DNA from: Solirubrobacteraceae bacterium
Lineage (GTDB): Bacteria; Actinomycetota; Thermoleophilia; Solirubrobacterales; Solirubrobacteraceae
NCBI GenBank assembly: GCA_025451035.1
Contig: JANWLE010000122.1
Location: 1 to 38,359 of the forward strand
Reading direction: 5' to 3'
Length of the DNA: 38,359 nucleotides
A model generated the notes under the pieces. That model was not told the DNA's origin, ran no database searches, and worked only from the letters and a program-made list of their open reading frames with translations. The translations under genes and the position numbers were made by a program. Below are positions 1-7,509 of the stretch, in pieces (position 1 is the stretch's first letter; each line of letters begins with the position of its first letter).

Positions 1-2
1 TC

Positions 3-22
3 CGGCCCGGCCCTCCGGGCCG
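3..22. terminator. Short GC-rich hairpin at the window edge
   Basis: An 8-base inverted repeat (arms 3-10 and 15-22, 4-base loop) is visible. No T-run follows on either strand. It could be the terminator of a gene left of the window, or simply GC-rich sequence. The call is weak because the neighbouring gene is not seen. Confidence 0.25.
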
Positions 23-71
23 CGCCTCCACGGCTAGCACCGGGAAAGACGCTCAGCCCAAGGAGAGACCT

Positions 72-296
72 ATGACCCGACTCATGAGAGACCTACCACC
101 TGAGACCTATGTCCTGAACCCAAACACCCCCCCTTCCGTCTTTGTTGTGTCTCGGGCACACTCCGCGCCATCGACGGACAAAGCTCCCGGCGTGCAAACC
201 CGGACGGGTCTGTCACGCAAACCACAAGCGGCCCGTTTTCCGCTTCATAGTGGGCGAAAGCCGCGGGTCACGAGCGCGTTGACGACGCAAATGTGA
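72..296 (+). CDS. Doubtful small ORF, 74 codons
   Basis: The ATG at 72 is preceded by AGGAGAG at 61-67, a good Shine-Dalgarno sequence with short (4-base) spacing. The 74-residue product is basic and rich in Pro, Thr and Arg, has no membrane segment and resembles no family I know. Third codon positions are much less GC-rich than in neighbouring genes, which argues against a conserved gene. It could be a small peptide gene or a chance frame after a purine-rich stretch. Confidence 0.25.
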   Translation: MTRLMRDLPPETYVLNPNTPPSVFVVSRAHSAPSTDKAPGVQTRTGLSRKPQAARFPLHSGRKPRVTSALTTQM

Positions 297-419
297 CCGG
301 AACCAGCGTTTGAAGCGAGAGCGCCGGTCGTCGTAGCCTGCCACCTAGATGCGCCCGATGTCTATGAGGCCTCGGTCGGCATCGCAGCGCCGCCGGCCGA
401 CCCACGGACGCGCCTAGCT

Positions 420-1730
420 CTAGGCGTTTACCCTTCGCGGCTGCGCTACGGCCATCTCGACCTCAAGACCCCCCTCTGGGCTGACGAGAATCGCTCCCTC
501 GCCGTGGGTGTACGCCTGCTCGCCGTGCTCGACGATGTCCATCCCTAGCGCCTCCTCGTGCTCGGTCACGCGCAGGGGCAAGAAGAGCCCGAGCGTCTTG
601 AGGATCACAAAGGTCCCGACAAACGCGTAGGCGGGACCGGCGAGCGCGGCAATGACCTGCCATCCGAGCTGGCTGGGATGACCGTATAGCAAGCCGTTTG
701 ACACACCGTTCCAAGCGCGTTGAGCGAAAAAGCCAATGAAGAGGATGCCGGTGAGCCCCGCTATCCCGTGTGCCGCGAGAACGTCGAGCGTCTCGTCCAG
801 CCTCGTCCGCGGACGCCACATGATCACCGCATAGCTCGGGAGCGCTGCGAGACCGCCTAGCGCCATCGCCCATGCCGGACTGATGTAGCCGGAGGCCGGC
901 GTGATCCCGACACAACCGACGATTATCGCGGTGGCAGCGCCGATCGCGGTCACGCGGCCGTCGCGCAGCAGGTCAAGGATGAACCAGACCACCAGCGTAC
1001 ACGCCGGCGCTAGCAACGTGTTGGTGAACGCCAGCGTTCCGGGGTTGCCGATCCGGTAGCCGCTGCCCCCGTTGAAACCGAACCAGCCAAACCACAATAG
1101 CCCCGCGCCTAGTAGGGCATATACGGCGTTGTGCGGGAGGAGCGCCTGGCGGCCGTAATCCTTGCGAGCGCCCACTACCAGCGCGGCGGCAAAAGCCGAG
1201 AACCCCGAGGCCATCTCCACCGGGACCCCGCCGGCGAAGTCGAGCGTCCCGTGCTGCTCAAGCCAGCCGCCGCCCCACACCCAGTGCGCAAGCACCGGAT
1301 AGACGAGCACAGACCAAAGCACCATGAACACGAGAAAGGTGCTGTAGCGCATGCGCTCAACGACTGCTCCGGACACGAGCGCCGCGGTGATGATGCAGAA
1401 GGTACCCTCGAAGGCGAAGAACACAAGCTGCGGGATGCTCATGCCCGCGCGGGGGCCGAAGCCGACATGGTGCAAGAACGCGTAGGTGACCCCGCCGATG
1501 AAGCCGTTGCCCTTGTCGAAGGCCAGCGAGTAACCGATGGCGGCCCAGGCGACAGTGACCACGCCCAGCGCACCTGCGCTCATCATGAACGTGTTCAGGG
1601 CGTTCTTGGAACGGACGAGCCCGACGTAGAAAATGCCCAGGGCGGGCGTCATCATCAGCACCAGCGCCGTGGCGACAAGCATCCATGCCGTATCCCCCGC
1701 GTTAATGTGGCTGCCCATAGCGGCGCCCAT
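420..1730 (-). CDS. amtB: Ammonium transporter, AmtB family, with Glu at the first twin-His position
   Basis: This 436-residue polytopic membrane protein matches the Amt/Mep/Rh ammonium channels in length and throughout its sequence, with about 11 hydrophobic segments. Recognisable motifs include the FEGTF pore region, the GAVVERM segment, GWFGFNGGSG and the second twin-histidine motif AAHGIAG. At the first twin-histidine site the motif is DFAGG-VPVEM, so the usual pore histidine is a glutamate. The start codon overlaps the stop of the upstream PII gene by one base, so the two are co-transcribed and probably translationally coupled; PII proteins normally gate this channel from the cytoplasm. 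A start at codon 5 (1718) is also possible. Family assignment is firm; the transport consequence of the substitution is inferred. Confidence 0.96.
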   Translation of the reverse strand: MGAAMGSHINAGDTAWMLVATALVLMMTPALGIFYVGLVRSKNALNTFMMSAGALGVVTVAWAAIGYSLAFDKGNGFIGGVTYAFLHHVGFGPRAGMSIPQLVFFAFEGTFCIITAALVSGAVVERMRYSTFLVFMVLWSVLVYPVLAHWVWGGGWLEQHGTLDFAGGVPVEMASGFSAFAAALVVGARKDYGRQALLPHNAVYALLGAGLLWFGWFGFNGGSGYRIGNPGTLAFTNTLLAPACTLVVWFILDLLRDGRVTAIGAATAIIVGCVGITPASGYISPAWAMALGGLAALPSYAVIMWRPRTRLDETLDVLAAHGIAGLTGILFIGFFAQRAWNGVSNGLLYGHPSQLGWQVIAALAGPAYAFVGTFVILKTLGLFLPLRVTEHEEALGMDIVEHGEQAYTHGEGAILVSPEGGLEVEMAVAQPRRVNA

Positions 1731-2083
1731 CAGCCGCCGAGCGGTGTGACGGCCTCGCGGTCGGTATCGCCGGTTCTGATCCGTACCGCGCGCTCCAGGG
1801 GCACGACAAAGATCTTGCCGTCGCCCACCTCGCCCGTACGAGCACCTTGGCAGAGCGCCTGCACCGTCGCCTCCACGAACCCGTCGGACACCGCGATCTC
1901 GAAGCGAACCTTCTCGGCCAGCTCCATCTTCACGGTAGTGCCACGGTAGGTCTCGACGCGGTCGAGCTCGCCGCCGTGGCCCTGAACACGACTGATTGAT
2001 AGTCCCCGTACGTCAGCGCGATACAGCGCCTCCAGCACGTCGTTGGCCTTCTCGGGCCGAACGATGCCAATGATCAGCTTCAC
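1730..2083 (-). CDS. glnK: PII-family nitrogen regulator (GlnK-type), atypical T-loop
   Basis: At 117 residues this is the usual PII length. It has the conserved YRG at 46-48, Lys58, the B-loop TGEVGDGK and the C-terminal VRIRTGD segment. PII trimers bind ATP/ADP and 2-oxoglutarate and report nitrogen status, and a GlnK next to amtB typically blocks the channel. The start is GTG at 2083, set by AGGAGG 8 bases upstream. The T-loop departs from the standard: the position matching E. coli Gln39 is Glu, Arg38 is Gly, and Tyr51, the uridylylation/adenylylation site, is Val. Control by covalent modification at Tyr51 therefore looks impossible. The symbol glnK is chosen from the amtB linkage; glnB is the alternative. 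Confidence 0.92.
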   Translation of the reverse strand: MKLIIGIVRPEKANDVLEALYRADVRGLSISRVQGHGGELDRVETYRGTTVKMELAEKVRFEIAVSDGFVEATVQALCQGARTGEVGDGKIFVVPLERAVRIRTGDTDREAVTPLGG

Positions 2084-2341
2084 GTGATCTGCCTCCTACA
2101 GTCGTGCATAGTGAGACTTCGATGGACCCTGGCGTATGGCTAGCAGGCCAGGCACGGCAGGGGCGAAGCGGTCAAGCAATCAGACGGCCTGGCGCCGTTG
2201 GCCTACCACTCTCGCTGTGCGTGCCACACTCTATAGCGACCATCGCCGATCCCCCGCGGCAAGGGCACGCCTAGCTACGATCCGCGCCCTCGCAGTCCGC
2301 TTACCGCTCCGGCTCCGCCGAATGGCGATAATGCTCTCCTC

Positions 2342-2770
2342 TTGCAGAGCTTCATCGTCCGCAAAGCCACCACGACTGAGCTCGATGCCGTACTCGAGCT
2401 CTGGGCGGACGCTGGCGCACTGCCCTCGGTGACAGACACTCGTGACGGTCTGGCGGTACTGCTTGGGTACGACCCCGAAGCGTTGCTGGTCGCTGTCCGC
2501 CAGGAGCGCCTCGTCGGCTCCCTGGTCGCGGCGTTCGACGGCTGGCGCGCCAACCTCTACAGGCTGGCTGTGCATCCCGCTCACAGACGCGAGGGGATCG
2601 CTACCGCCATGCTCGCCGAGGCGGAGCGGCGTCTCGCCGCACGGGGCGCACGCCGCCTGACAGCGATAGTTGCCGAGCATGATCCTCGCGCGGGCGGGTT
2701 CTGGCGCGCAACGGGCTACGAACACCAGCGCGATCGCGCGAGGTACGTGAAGCACCCGCACACGCCTTGA
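2342..2770 (+). CDS. GNAT-family N-acetyltransferase
   Basis: The 142-residue product has the single-domain GNAT fold pattern: an N-terminal strand-helix, the beta-4 segment LYRLAVHPAHRREGIATAML carrying the acetyl-CoA pyrophosphate-binding R-x-x-G-I-A loop, and the late FWRATGYE motif. These enzymes transfer acetyl from acetyl-CoA to an amine; the substrate cannot be read from the sequence. The chosen start is TTG at 2342 because no in-frame ATG or GTG fits and the domain begins right after it. No good Shine-Dalgarno sequence precedes it, so the start is uncertain. It stands alone, divergent from glnK-amtB. Confidence 0.85.
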   Translation: MQSFIVRKATTTELDAVLELWADAGALPSVTDTRDGLAVLLGYDPEALLVAVRQERLVGSLVAAFDGWRANLYRLAVHPAHRREGIATAMLAEAERRLAARGARRLTAIVAEHDPRAGGFWRATGYEHQRDRARYVKHPHTP

Positions 2771-2981
2771 GCGTTCGTGGCGGACTCGCGGCGACCCTAG
2801 CAACCTGGTGGAGTCAATAGCCGCGATTGCCCTGCAAATCTCCATGCATGGGTTTGTGAGCGAGGAACCTCAAGCTAGCTTGGCTGGCCTGCGCCACCTG
2901 CCCTGGCGGTGAAGCTGAAAGGCCGGGCCGGGCTGCTATGGCCCCAGCGGACGAGCAGGCGGGCCACGAATCCTCCAGCCA

Positions 2982-4094
2982 ATGGATCGATCACAGCTAT
3001 CTCACTTTCGCATCGGCCGCCTGGCCACAGCCCTGGTCCTCGCGGGCTTGATCGTCGGCGGTTCGGCCAGCGCGAACTCCCGCACCGGCCAGCTGGAAAG
3101 CCGGCTCGGCTCCGCGAATGCCCGCAGTGGCGAACTAGATGCCGGCATCCAGGCGGACAACCATAAGATCAACGGCTTCCAAGGCAGCATCAACGACCTG
3201 CAGACGCGTCTCAGCGCCCTGGAATCCAGCCTCGCCGTCGAGCGCAGTCTGCTGACTAAGCTGCGAGCCGAACTAAAGGACGCTCAGGCACGGCTGGCCT
3301 CGCTCAAGGTCCAGCTCGCACACGACAAGCAGGTGCTGATCTCCCAGCTGGTCGCGTCCTATGAGTCTCCGCCGCCGGACATCGTGACCGTCGTGCTCGA
3401 GTCCCACGGCTTCGCGGACATGCTCGAGCGAATCGAAGATTTGCGCTCGATCGCGCAGGCTAACGCGAAAGCGACGACCACCGTGCAGGTCGAGCAGAAC
3501 GCTGTCGCTGCTCAAGCGAAGAGGCTCGCGACGCTCGAGGCCAGCCAGGCCGGCGAGACGGCGGCGGTGCAGGTGCAGCGCAACGAGGTCGCGCAACTGC
3601 ATCTGGCGCTGGTCAATCATCAGCTTCTCTACATCCGCGCGCGCGATCGTAAGAGCGCCGAGCTCAGGGACCTGAACGCGCAGCGCCAAAGCCTGCAGGA
3701 CGAACTATCCAAGCTCGCGGCCAGCGAACTGGCCGCCAGGGGCGTGCCTTACTCCTACACGGGCCCCATCGGCCCGTCGACCGCCACGCCACAGGGTGAA
3801 TATGGCTTCTTCCAGGCGCCCGGCACTAACTACAGCGTGGGCGAGGAGCCGACCCTCGCCCAGCGCCTGAACACGCTCGGGATAGCTCTCCACTTGCACT
3901 TGATCGGGATCTCGGGCTACCGCACGCCCCAACACTCAGTCGAGGTCGGCGGCTTTGCCGATGACCCGCACACCCGTGGCGAAGCCTCCGACACTCCGGG
4001 CGTCGAGGGTGTGCCGGAGGCGACGCTCGAGCGCTTCGGCCTCACGCGCCCCTTCCCGGGGGCCGCCGAGGCCGATCACATCCAGCTGGCCTGA
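2982..4094 (+). CDS. Secreted coiled-coil protein with compact C-terminal M15 peptidase domain
   Basis: The 370-residue protein begins with a signal peptide (hydrophobic core about 13-25, likely cleavage after Ala-Ser-Ala near residue 31). Residues about 35-250 form long heptad-rich coiled coils. The last 61 residues carry M15 D-Ala-D-Ala carboxypeptidase signatures: SGYR (Arg about 313), DPHTRGEASD giving His330 and Asp337 in the SxHxxGxAxD pattern, and EADH giving the catalytic-type Glu363 and zinc His366. The distance from Asp337 to the ExxH pair is only 26 residues, shorter than in VanX-type enzymes. The likely role is peptidoglycan stem-peptide trimming outside the membrane, with the coiled coil as a regulatory arm as in actinobacterial NlpC/P60 proteins. 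The ATG has no clear Shine-Dalgarno sequence. Confidence 0.8.
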   Translation: MDRSQLSHFRIGRLATALVLAGLIVGGSASANSRTGQLESRLGSANARSGELDAGIQADNHKINGFQGSINDLQTRLSALESSLAVERSLLTKLRAELKDAQARLASLKVQLAHDKQVLISQLVASYESPPPDIVTVVLESHGFADMLERIEDLRSIAQANAKATTTVQVEQNAVAAQAKRLATLEASQAGETAAVQVQRNEVAQLHLALVNHQLLYIRARDRKSAELRDLNAQRQSLQDELSKLAASELAARGVPYSYTGPIGPSTATPQGEYGFFQAPGTNYSVGEEPTLAQRLNTLGIALHLHLIGISGYRTPQHSVEVGGFADDPHTRGEASDTPGVEGVPEATLERFGLTRPFPGAAEADHIQLA

Positions 4095-4102
4095 GAGCCC
4101 GC

Positions 4103-5356
4103 TCAGGCCCCGAGCGCAGCTGGCGCGCCATAGTCGGCCAGGACAGCAGGTAGCGCGACGGTGCCGTCCTCGCGCTGACCGTTCTCGAGCAAGGCGATGA
4201 TCGTGCGGCCGACCGCTACCGCGGTGCCGTTGAGCGTGTGCAGGGTCTCGCTGCGCTTATCGCGTCGCAGGCGAATTCCCAGACGCCGCGCCTGGTAGTC
4301 GGTGGTGTTCGAGCAGGAGGTCAGCTCGCGGTAGCGGCCCTGGCTCGGAAGCCACCCCTCGCAGTCGTACTTCTTGGCTGCGGAGTTACCCAGGTCGGTG
4401 ACCGCGATGTTCACCACGCGATAGGGGATCTCGAGCGAGGCGAGGATCTCCTCCTCGATCGCGAGGATGCGCTCGTGCTCCTGGGACGAGCGCTCCGGCT
4501 CGACGAAGCTGAACATCTCGACCTTGTCGAACTGGTGTACCCGGAAGATCCCGCGAGTGTCCTTGCCGGCGGCCCCCGCCTCCCGGCGAAAGCAGGGCGA
4601 GAACCCTGCGTAGCGCAGGGGCAGATTGGCGGCGTCGATGATCTCCTCGTCGTGCAGCGAGGCGAGGGCCACCTCCGAGGTTCCCACCAGGTAGAGCTCG
4701 TCATCGGCCAAGCGGTAGATCTGCTGCTCGGTGTCGGGCAGGAACCCCGTGCCGAAGAGAGCGCGCTCGCGCACCAGCACAGGCGGGATCACCGGTACAA
4801 AGCCATGCTCGCGGAGCTTCTCGAGCACCCACCGCACAAGCGCGAGCTCGAGCATCACTAGCTCGCCCTTGAGATAGGCGAAGCGGGAGCCCGACAGCCT
4901 CGCCGCACGCTCGGTGTCGATCAGGCCACCGGCGAGCTCCAGATGGTCGCGCGGCGTGAAGTCGAGCGCGCAAACCTCACCGACCTCACGAATGATCTCG
5001 TCCTCGGGGCCCGCAGCCGCCGTTGGGTCGGGCAGGTTGGGCAGCGCATGTAGCAGCGACTCGAGCTCGGCGCTGGCGAGCCGCACCTCCTCCTCGGCTG
5101 GCGCGAGCTGCGCCTTGAGCTCACTCGAGCGGCGTCTGGCCTCCTGGGGATCCTCCCCGCGGCGCATCAGCTCGCCGACCTCCTTACCGGCCGCGTTTTG
5201 CAAAGCCCTGAGACTCTCGACGTGGCTTACCAGCTCACGCCAGCGCTGATCGCATGCGAGCACCTGGTCCACGATGCTTGGGAGCTCCGCGCTACGGCGG
5301 GCAAGGGCGGCCTTTACGAGGTCGGGTTCCTGGCGAATCCGCCTGATGTCGAGCAC
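4103..5356 (-). CDS. serS: Seryl-tRNA synthetase
   Basis: A 417-residue class II aminoacyl-tRNA synthetase that charges tRNA-Ser (and tRNA-Sec where present) with serine. It begins with the typical MLDIRRIRQEPD and the two-helix tRNA-binding arm (about 1-100). The catalytic domain follows, with motif 2 (FRREAGAAGKDTRG, then the FRVHQFDKVE segment) and motif 3 near the end (GTAVAVGRTIIALLENGQ). The length is normal for bacterial SerRS. It converges with the M15 peptidase gene, with only 8 bases between the stops. No serine tRNA gene is seen nearby. Confidence 0.97.
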   Translation of the reverse strand: MLDIRRIRQEPDLVKAALARRSAELPSIVDQVLACDQRWRELVSHVESLRALQNAAGKEVGELMRRGEDPQEARRRSSELKAQLAPAEEEVRLASAELESLLHALPNLPDPTAAAGPEDEIIREVGEVCALDFTPRDHLELAGGLIDTERAARLSGSRFAYLKGELVMLELALVRWVLEKLREHGFVPVIPPVLVRERALFGTGFLPDTEQQIYRLADDELYLVGTSEVALASLHDEEIIDAANLPLRYAGFSPCFRREAGAAGKDTRGIFRVHQFDKVEMFSFVEPERSSQEHERILAIEEEILASLEIPYRVVNIAVTDLGNSAAKKYDCEGWLPSQGRYRELTSCSNTTDYQARRLGIRLRRDKRSETLHTLNGTAVAVGRTIIALLENGQREDGTVALPAVLADYGAPAALGA

Positions 5357-5383
5357 GTGGGGTGCCTTCCGCGCGCCGGCGTC

Positions 5384-5833
5384 CTATTTGGCGGAAAGCT
5401 TGATTTCCACCGACGGCACCTTCGGCGCCTGCAGCCCGGAGTACTTCGCCAGGAATTCGGCGACGGCCTTGGCTTCGGGGCCGACGACGATGTTCTCCGG
5501 CATGATCGCGCCGGAGAAGCCGCCGTTGCGGATCGCGTAGAGGACCTGTTCGACGGTCTCCTTGCGCACGTTGAAGTTCGGACCATTTGTCTTCAGGCGG
5601 TCCTTGATGCTCGTCGCCGAGCCCTCGGCGCCAACCACGGCAAGCGTATGGCAGCCCGAGCAGTGGTCGCGGAACAGCACCGCGCCGTGGTAGTTGGGGT
5701 CGGATTTGGACAGCTGTATGCCCTGCGTACCGCACGAAGCGAGACCGGCGGCCACGCCGAACAGGCTCATCACCAGGATGGTGGCGCGACCGCGAGCACC
5801 GAGTCGCGCTAGCGCGAGAGCGGGGGAAGGCAT
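5384..5833 (-). CDS. Lipoprotein c-type cytochrome
   Basis: From the preferred ATG at 5833 the product is 149 residues. It has an N-terminal hydrophobic segment ending in the lipobox LASC (Cys34), so it is probably a lipid-anchored extracytoplasmic protein. A single heme-binding motif CSGCH lies at 58-62, and a Met in GAIMPEN (about 111) is the likely sixth heme ligand. This is a small mono-heme class I cytochrome domain that would shuttle electrons outside the membrane. The frame stays open to an ATG at 5908, but that longer version puts 25 extra residues before a good signal sequence. It is divergent from the cupredoxin-like gene, and the nearby nuo operon gives a respiratory context. The redox partner is unknown. 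Confidence 0.88.
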   Translation of the reverse strand: MPSPALALARLGARGRATILVMSLFGVAAGLASCGTQGIQLSKSDPNYHGAVLFRDHCSGCHTLAVVGAEGSATSIKDRLKTNGPNFNVRKETVEQVLYAIRNGGFSGAIMPENIVVGPEAKAVAEFLAKYSGLQAPKVPSVEIKLSAK

Positions 5834-6003
5834 CCGAGACCTGTGCGGGCGAGCATCCATGGAGGCGGAATATATAGCTCCGCAAGGAAAGCCAGCCGCC
5901 AGCAACACTCGCTTTTGATGAAATCCGTGTGCGGCGTGGCCGCTACCGTCGTGCTACCTGCCATTCTCACAGCCACTTTGCACACGCCATCTGGGGACTC
6001 ATC

Positions 6004-6414
6004 GTGAGCCGGCCCGTAGCGGCGCCGGCGCTCGTTATCGGGGTCCTTGCGCTTGCGGCGGTGAGCCTTGCCCTCGCAGACCGGGGCGGCCCGGCTGCTG
6101 TGAGCACCCCATACAACAGCATCAGCGTGACGCTGAGCGAGTACTCGATCACGCCTCAGACGATCAGCGTCCCCGGCGGTACAGTGAGGATTCTCGTGCA
6201 CAACAGCGGACTACTCGCGCACAATCTGACGATCGAGTACGAGCACCCCAACTCCAATGGCGAACCGACGGTGATCGCGTCCACCAAGACGGTGCTGCCG
6301 GGCAAGACCGCCAGCGTCTCGAGCCAGGCGCTCAGCGCCGGGCGCTACCGCATGCTCAGCACCATCTCAAACGAGGCGGACCTGGGGATGACCGGTACGC
6401 TGATCGTGCGGTGA
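6004..6414 (+). CDS. Cupredoxin-like secreted protein lacking two copper ligands
   Basis: The start is taken as GTG at 6004, with GGGGA about 6 bases upstream; a longer frame from 5929 has no support. The 136-residue product has a signal or anchor segment (about 4-24) and one cupredoxin-like beta-sandwich. The first copper-ligand region (LAHNLTIE) keeps His. The C-terminal loop YRMLSTISNEADLGM aligns without gaps to the usual Y-x-F-x-C-S-x-x-G-H-x-x-x-G-M pattern, with Ser in place of Cys and Glu in place of His while Met is kept. It therefore probably cannot hold a normal type 1 copper. It overlaps the flavin reductase-family start by four bases, so the two are likely co-transcribed. Confidence 0.75.
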   Translation: MSRPVAAPALVIGVLALAAVSLALADRGGPAAVSTPYNSISVTLSEYSITPQTISVPGGTVRILVHNSGLLAHNLTIEYEHPNSNGEPTVIASTKTVLPGKTASVSSQALSAGRYRMLSTISNEADLGMTGTLIVR

Positions 6415-6953
6415 GCGAGGCCTCCGCCCACACCACCACCCCGACGGCCGCCGTCGATCAGCGCCAGCGCTATCGCGAGGTGATCTCGCATTTCGCCACG
6501 GGCGTGGCTGTGGTCACCGGTCAGGGCACCGACGGGCCCGTCGGCATGACCGCGAACGCGCTCTGCTCGCTCTCGCTCGACCCGCTGCTGCTGCTCGTGT
6601 GCTTTGACAACTCTGCGCGGACGCTGCCTTCGATCCGGGCCAACCGGCGTTTCGCGGTGAACATCTTGCGCGAGGAGCAAAAGACGCTTGCTGACGCTTT
6701 CGCCTCAAAGCGCGCCAAGCCCGAGCAGTTCCGCAACGTTCCCTGGCGGGTGCATCAGGACGTTCCGGTACTCGAGGAGGCCCTTGCTTGGCTTGTCTGC
6801 GATCTGCACGAACTGCATCCCGGTGGCGATCACACGATCGGTATAGGCACCGTCACCGACATGGACTACGACACCAGCGGCCACCCGCTCGTGTGGTATC
6901 AGGGACGCTACGTCAGGCTGCTCGAGCCGCCGCGACCGAGCAGCGGGCGCTAA
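6411..6953 (+). CDS. Flavin reductase-like FMN-binding protein
   Basis: A 180-residue protein of the flavin reductase-like (RutF/HpaC-type) family. It starts at GTG 6411, overlapping the preceding stop as GTGA. Family features are FATGVAVVTG near the start, GMTANALCSLSLDPLLLLVCFD in the FMN-binding core, the N-x-L segment (FAVNILREEQ) and the C-terminal PLVWYQGRYVRL. Members use NAD(P)H to reduce FMN or FAD, or bind FMN as partners of a monooxygenase; no such monooxygenase is visible here. It converges with and overlaps the next gene by four bases. Confidence 0.9.
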   Translation: MSEASAHTTTPTAAVDQRQRYREVISHFATGVAVVTGQGTDGPVGMTANALCSLSLDPLLLLVCFDNSARTLPSIRANRRFAVNILREEQKTLADAFASKRAKPEQFRNVPWRVHQDVPVLEEALAWLVCDLHELHPGGDHTIGIGTVTDMDYDTSGHPLVWYQGRYVRLLEPPRPSSGR

Positions 6954-7402
6954 AACCCGTGCGCGGTGCTCGCGGCGCGCAACACAAGGAACACCACCAC
7001 CAGCGCCGAGAGCGCCATGATGCCCATCTCCCGGCGCAGGATCGCGCCGACGATGGCCGCCTGCTCGCTCACGGGCAGTTGGCCGACAGCCCGCCCGTTT
7101 TCCAAGCCGTGCCCGTCGAGGATCGCCTGGGCGGCAGTGAGACGCAGCTGCTCGGCGATGAACGCAATCGCTAGCGGCAGCAGCGCATACAGGTAGAAGA
7201 GCTGTTCGGTCGCCTGCTTGCCCGCAACCGCCAGCGCGCCGACCACGACGGCGAGCAGCACTGCGCTGCCCTGACCGACGCGCAGGCAGACCCAGAATGC
7301 GCGACTCGGTTCTGCGCGATACCAGCCCCACCCCCCCAGCAGAGCGGGTACGGCGTTCACGGCGGCCACCGCTACCGCCAGCGCCACAACCGTCCCGCTC
7401 AT
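6950..7402 (-). CDS. Hypothetical membrane protein, 150 residues
   Basis: I do not recognise this protein. It has four likely membrane segments (about 3-22, 40-60, 65-85 and 123-142), with a short charged stretch between the last two. It reads away from the nuo operon: its start at 7402 faces nuoA across about 107 bases, so the two may share a promoter region. Codon bias matches the neighbours, so it is probably a genuine gene. No enzymatic motif is visible. Confidence 0.7.
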   Translation of the reverse strand: MSGTVVALAVAVAAVNAVPALLGGWGWYRAEPSRAFWVCLRVGQGSAVLLAVVVGALAVAGKQATEQLFYLYALLPLAIAFIAEQLRLTAAQAILDGHGLENGRAVGQLPVSEQAAIVGAILRREMGIMALSALVVVFLVLRAASTAHGF

Positions 7403-7448
7403 GCGCAGCTCCCCGCGGGCGGGAGCTTGAGCTTCTGGCAGAACCCGC

Positions 7449-7509
7449 TTGATTTAGAGCCGATTGCCACTATGTAACACAATGCCACAAGGGTGATATA
7501 ACAGCGCAC
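7449..7509 (+). promoter_or_regulatory. Candidate promoter(s) of the nuo operon, possibly giving a leaderless mRNA
   Basis: Two candidates can be seen. The upstream one pairs TTGATT (7449-7454) with TATGTA (7471-7476) at 16-base spacing. The downstream one is TATAAC at 7497-7502, which would start transcription at or next to the GTG of nuoA at 7510. Both come from reading the bases only; no transcript evidence is available. Confidence 0.4.

Larger units (their letters stand above)
1..419. other. 419-base stretch without a recognisable gene
   Basis: This stretch lies beyond the 3' end of the minus-strand amtB gene. It holds the edge hairpin at 3-22, three short direct repeats around 63-109 and one doubtful small frame at 72-296. 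Its local composition is less GC-rich at third codon positions than the flanking genes. I see no RNA gene or recognisable protein match in it. Confidence 0.6.

Noticed and set aside
1131-1949. 272-codon plus-strand frame opposite amtB/glnK
   Set aside because: Antisense shadow of two certain genes, with no ribosome-binding site or family match.
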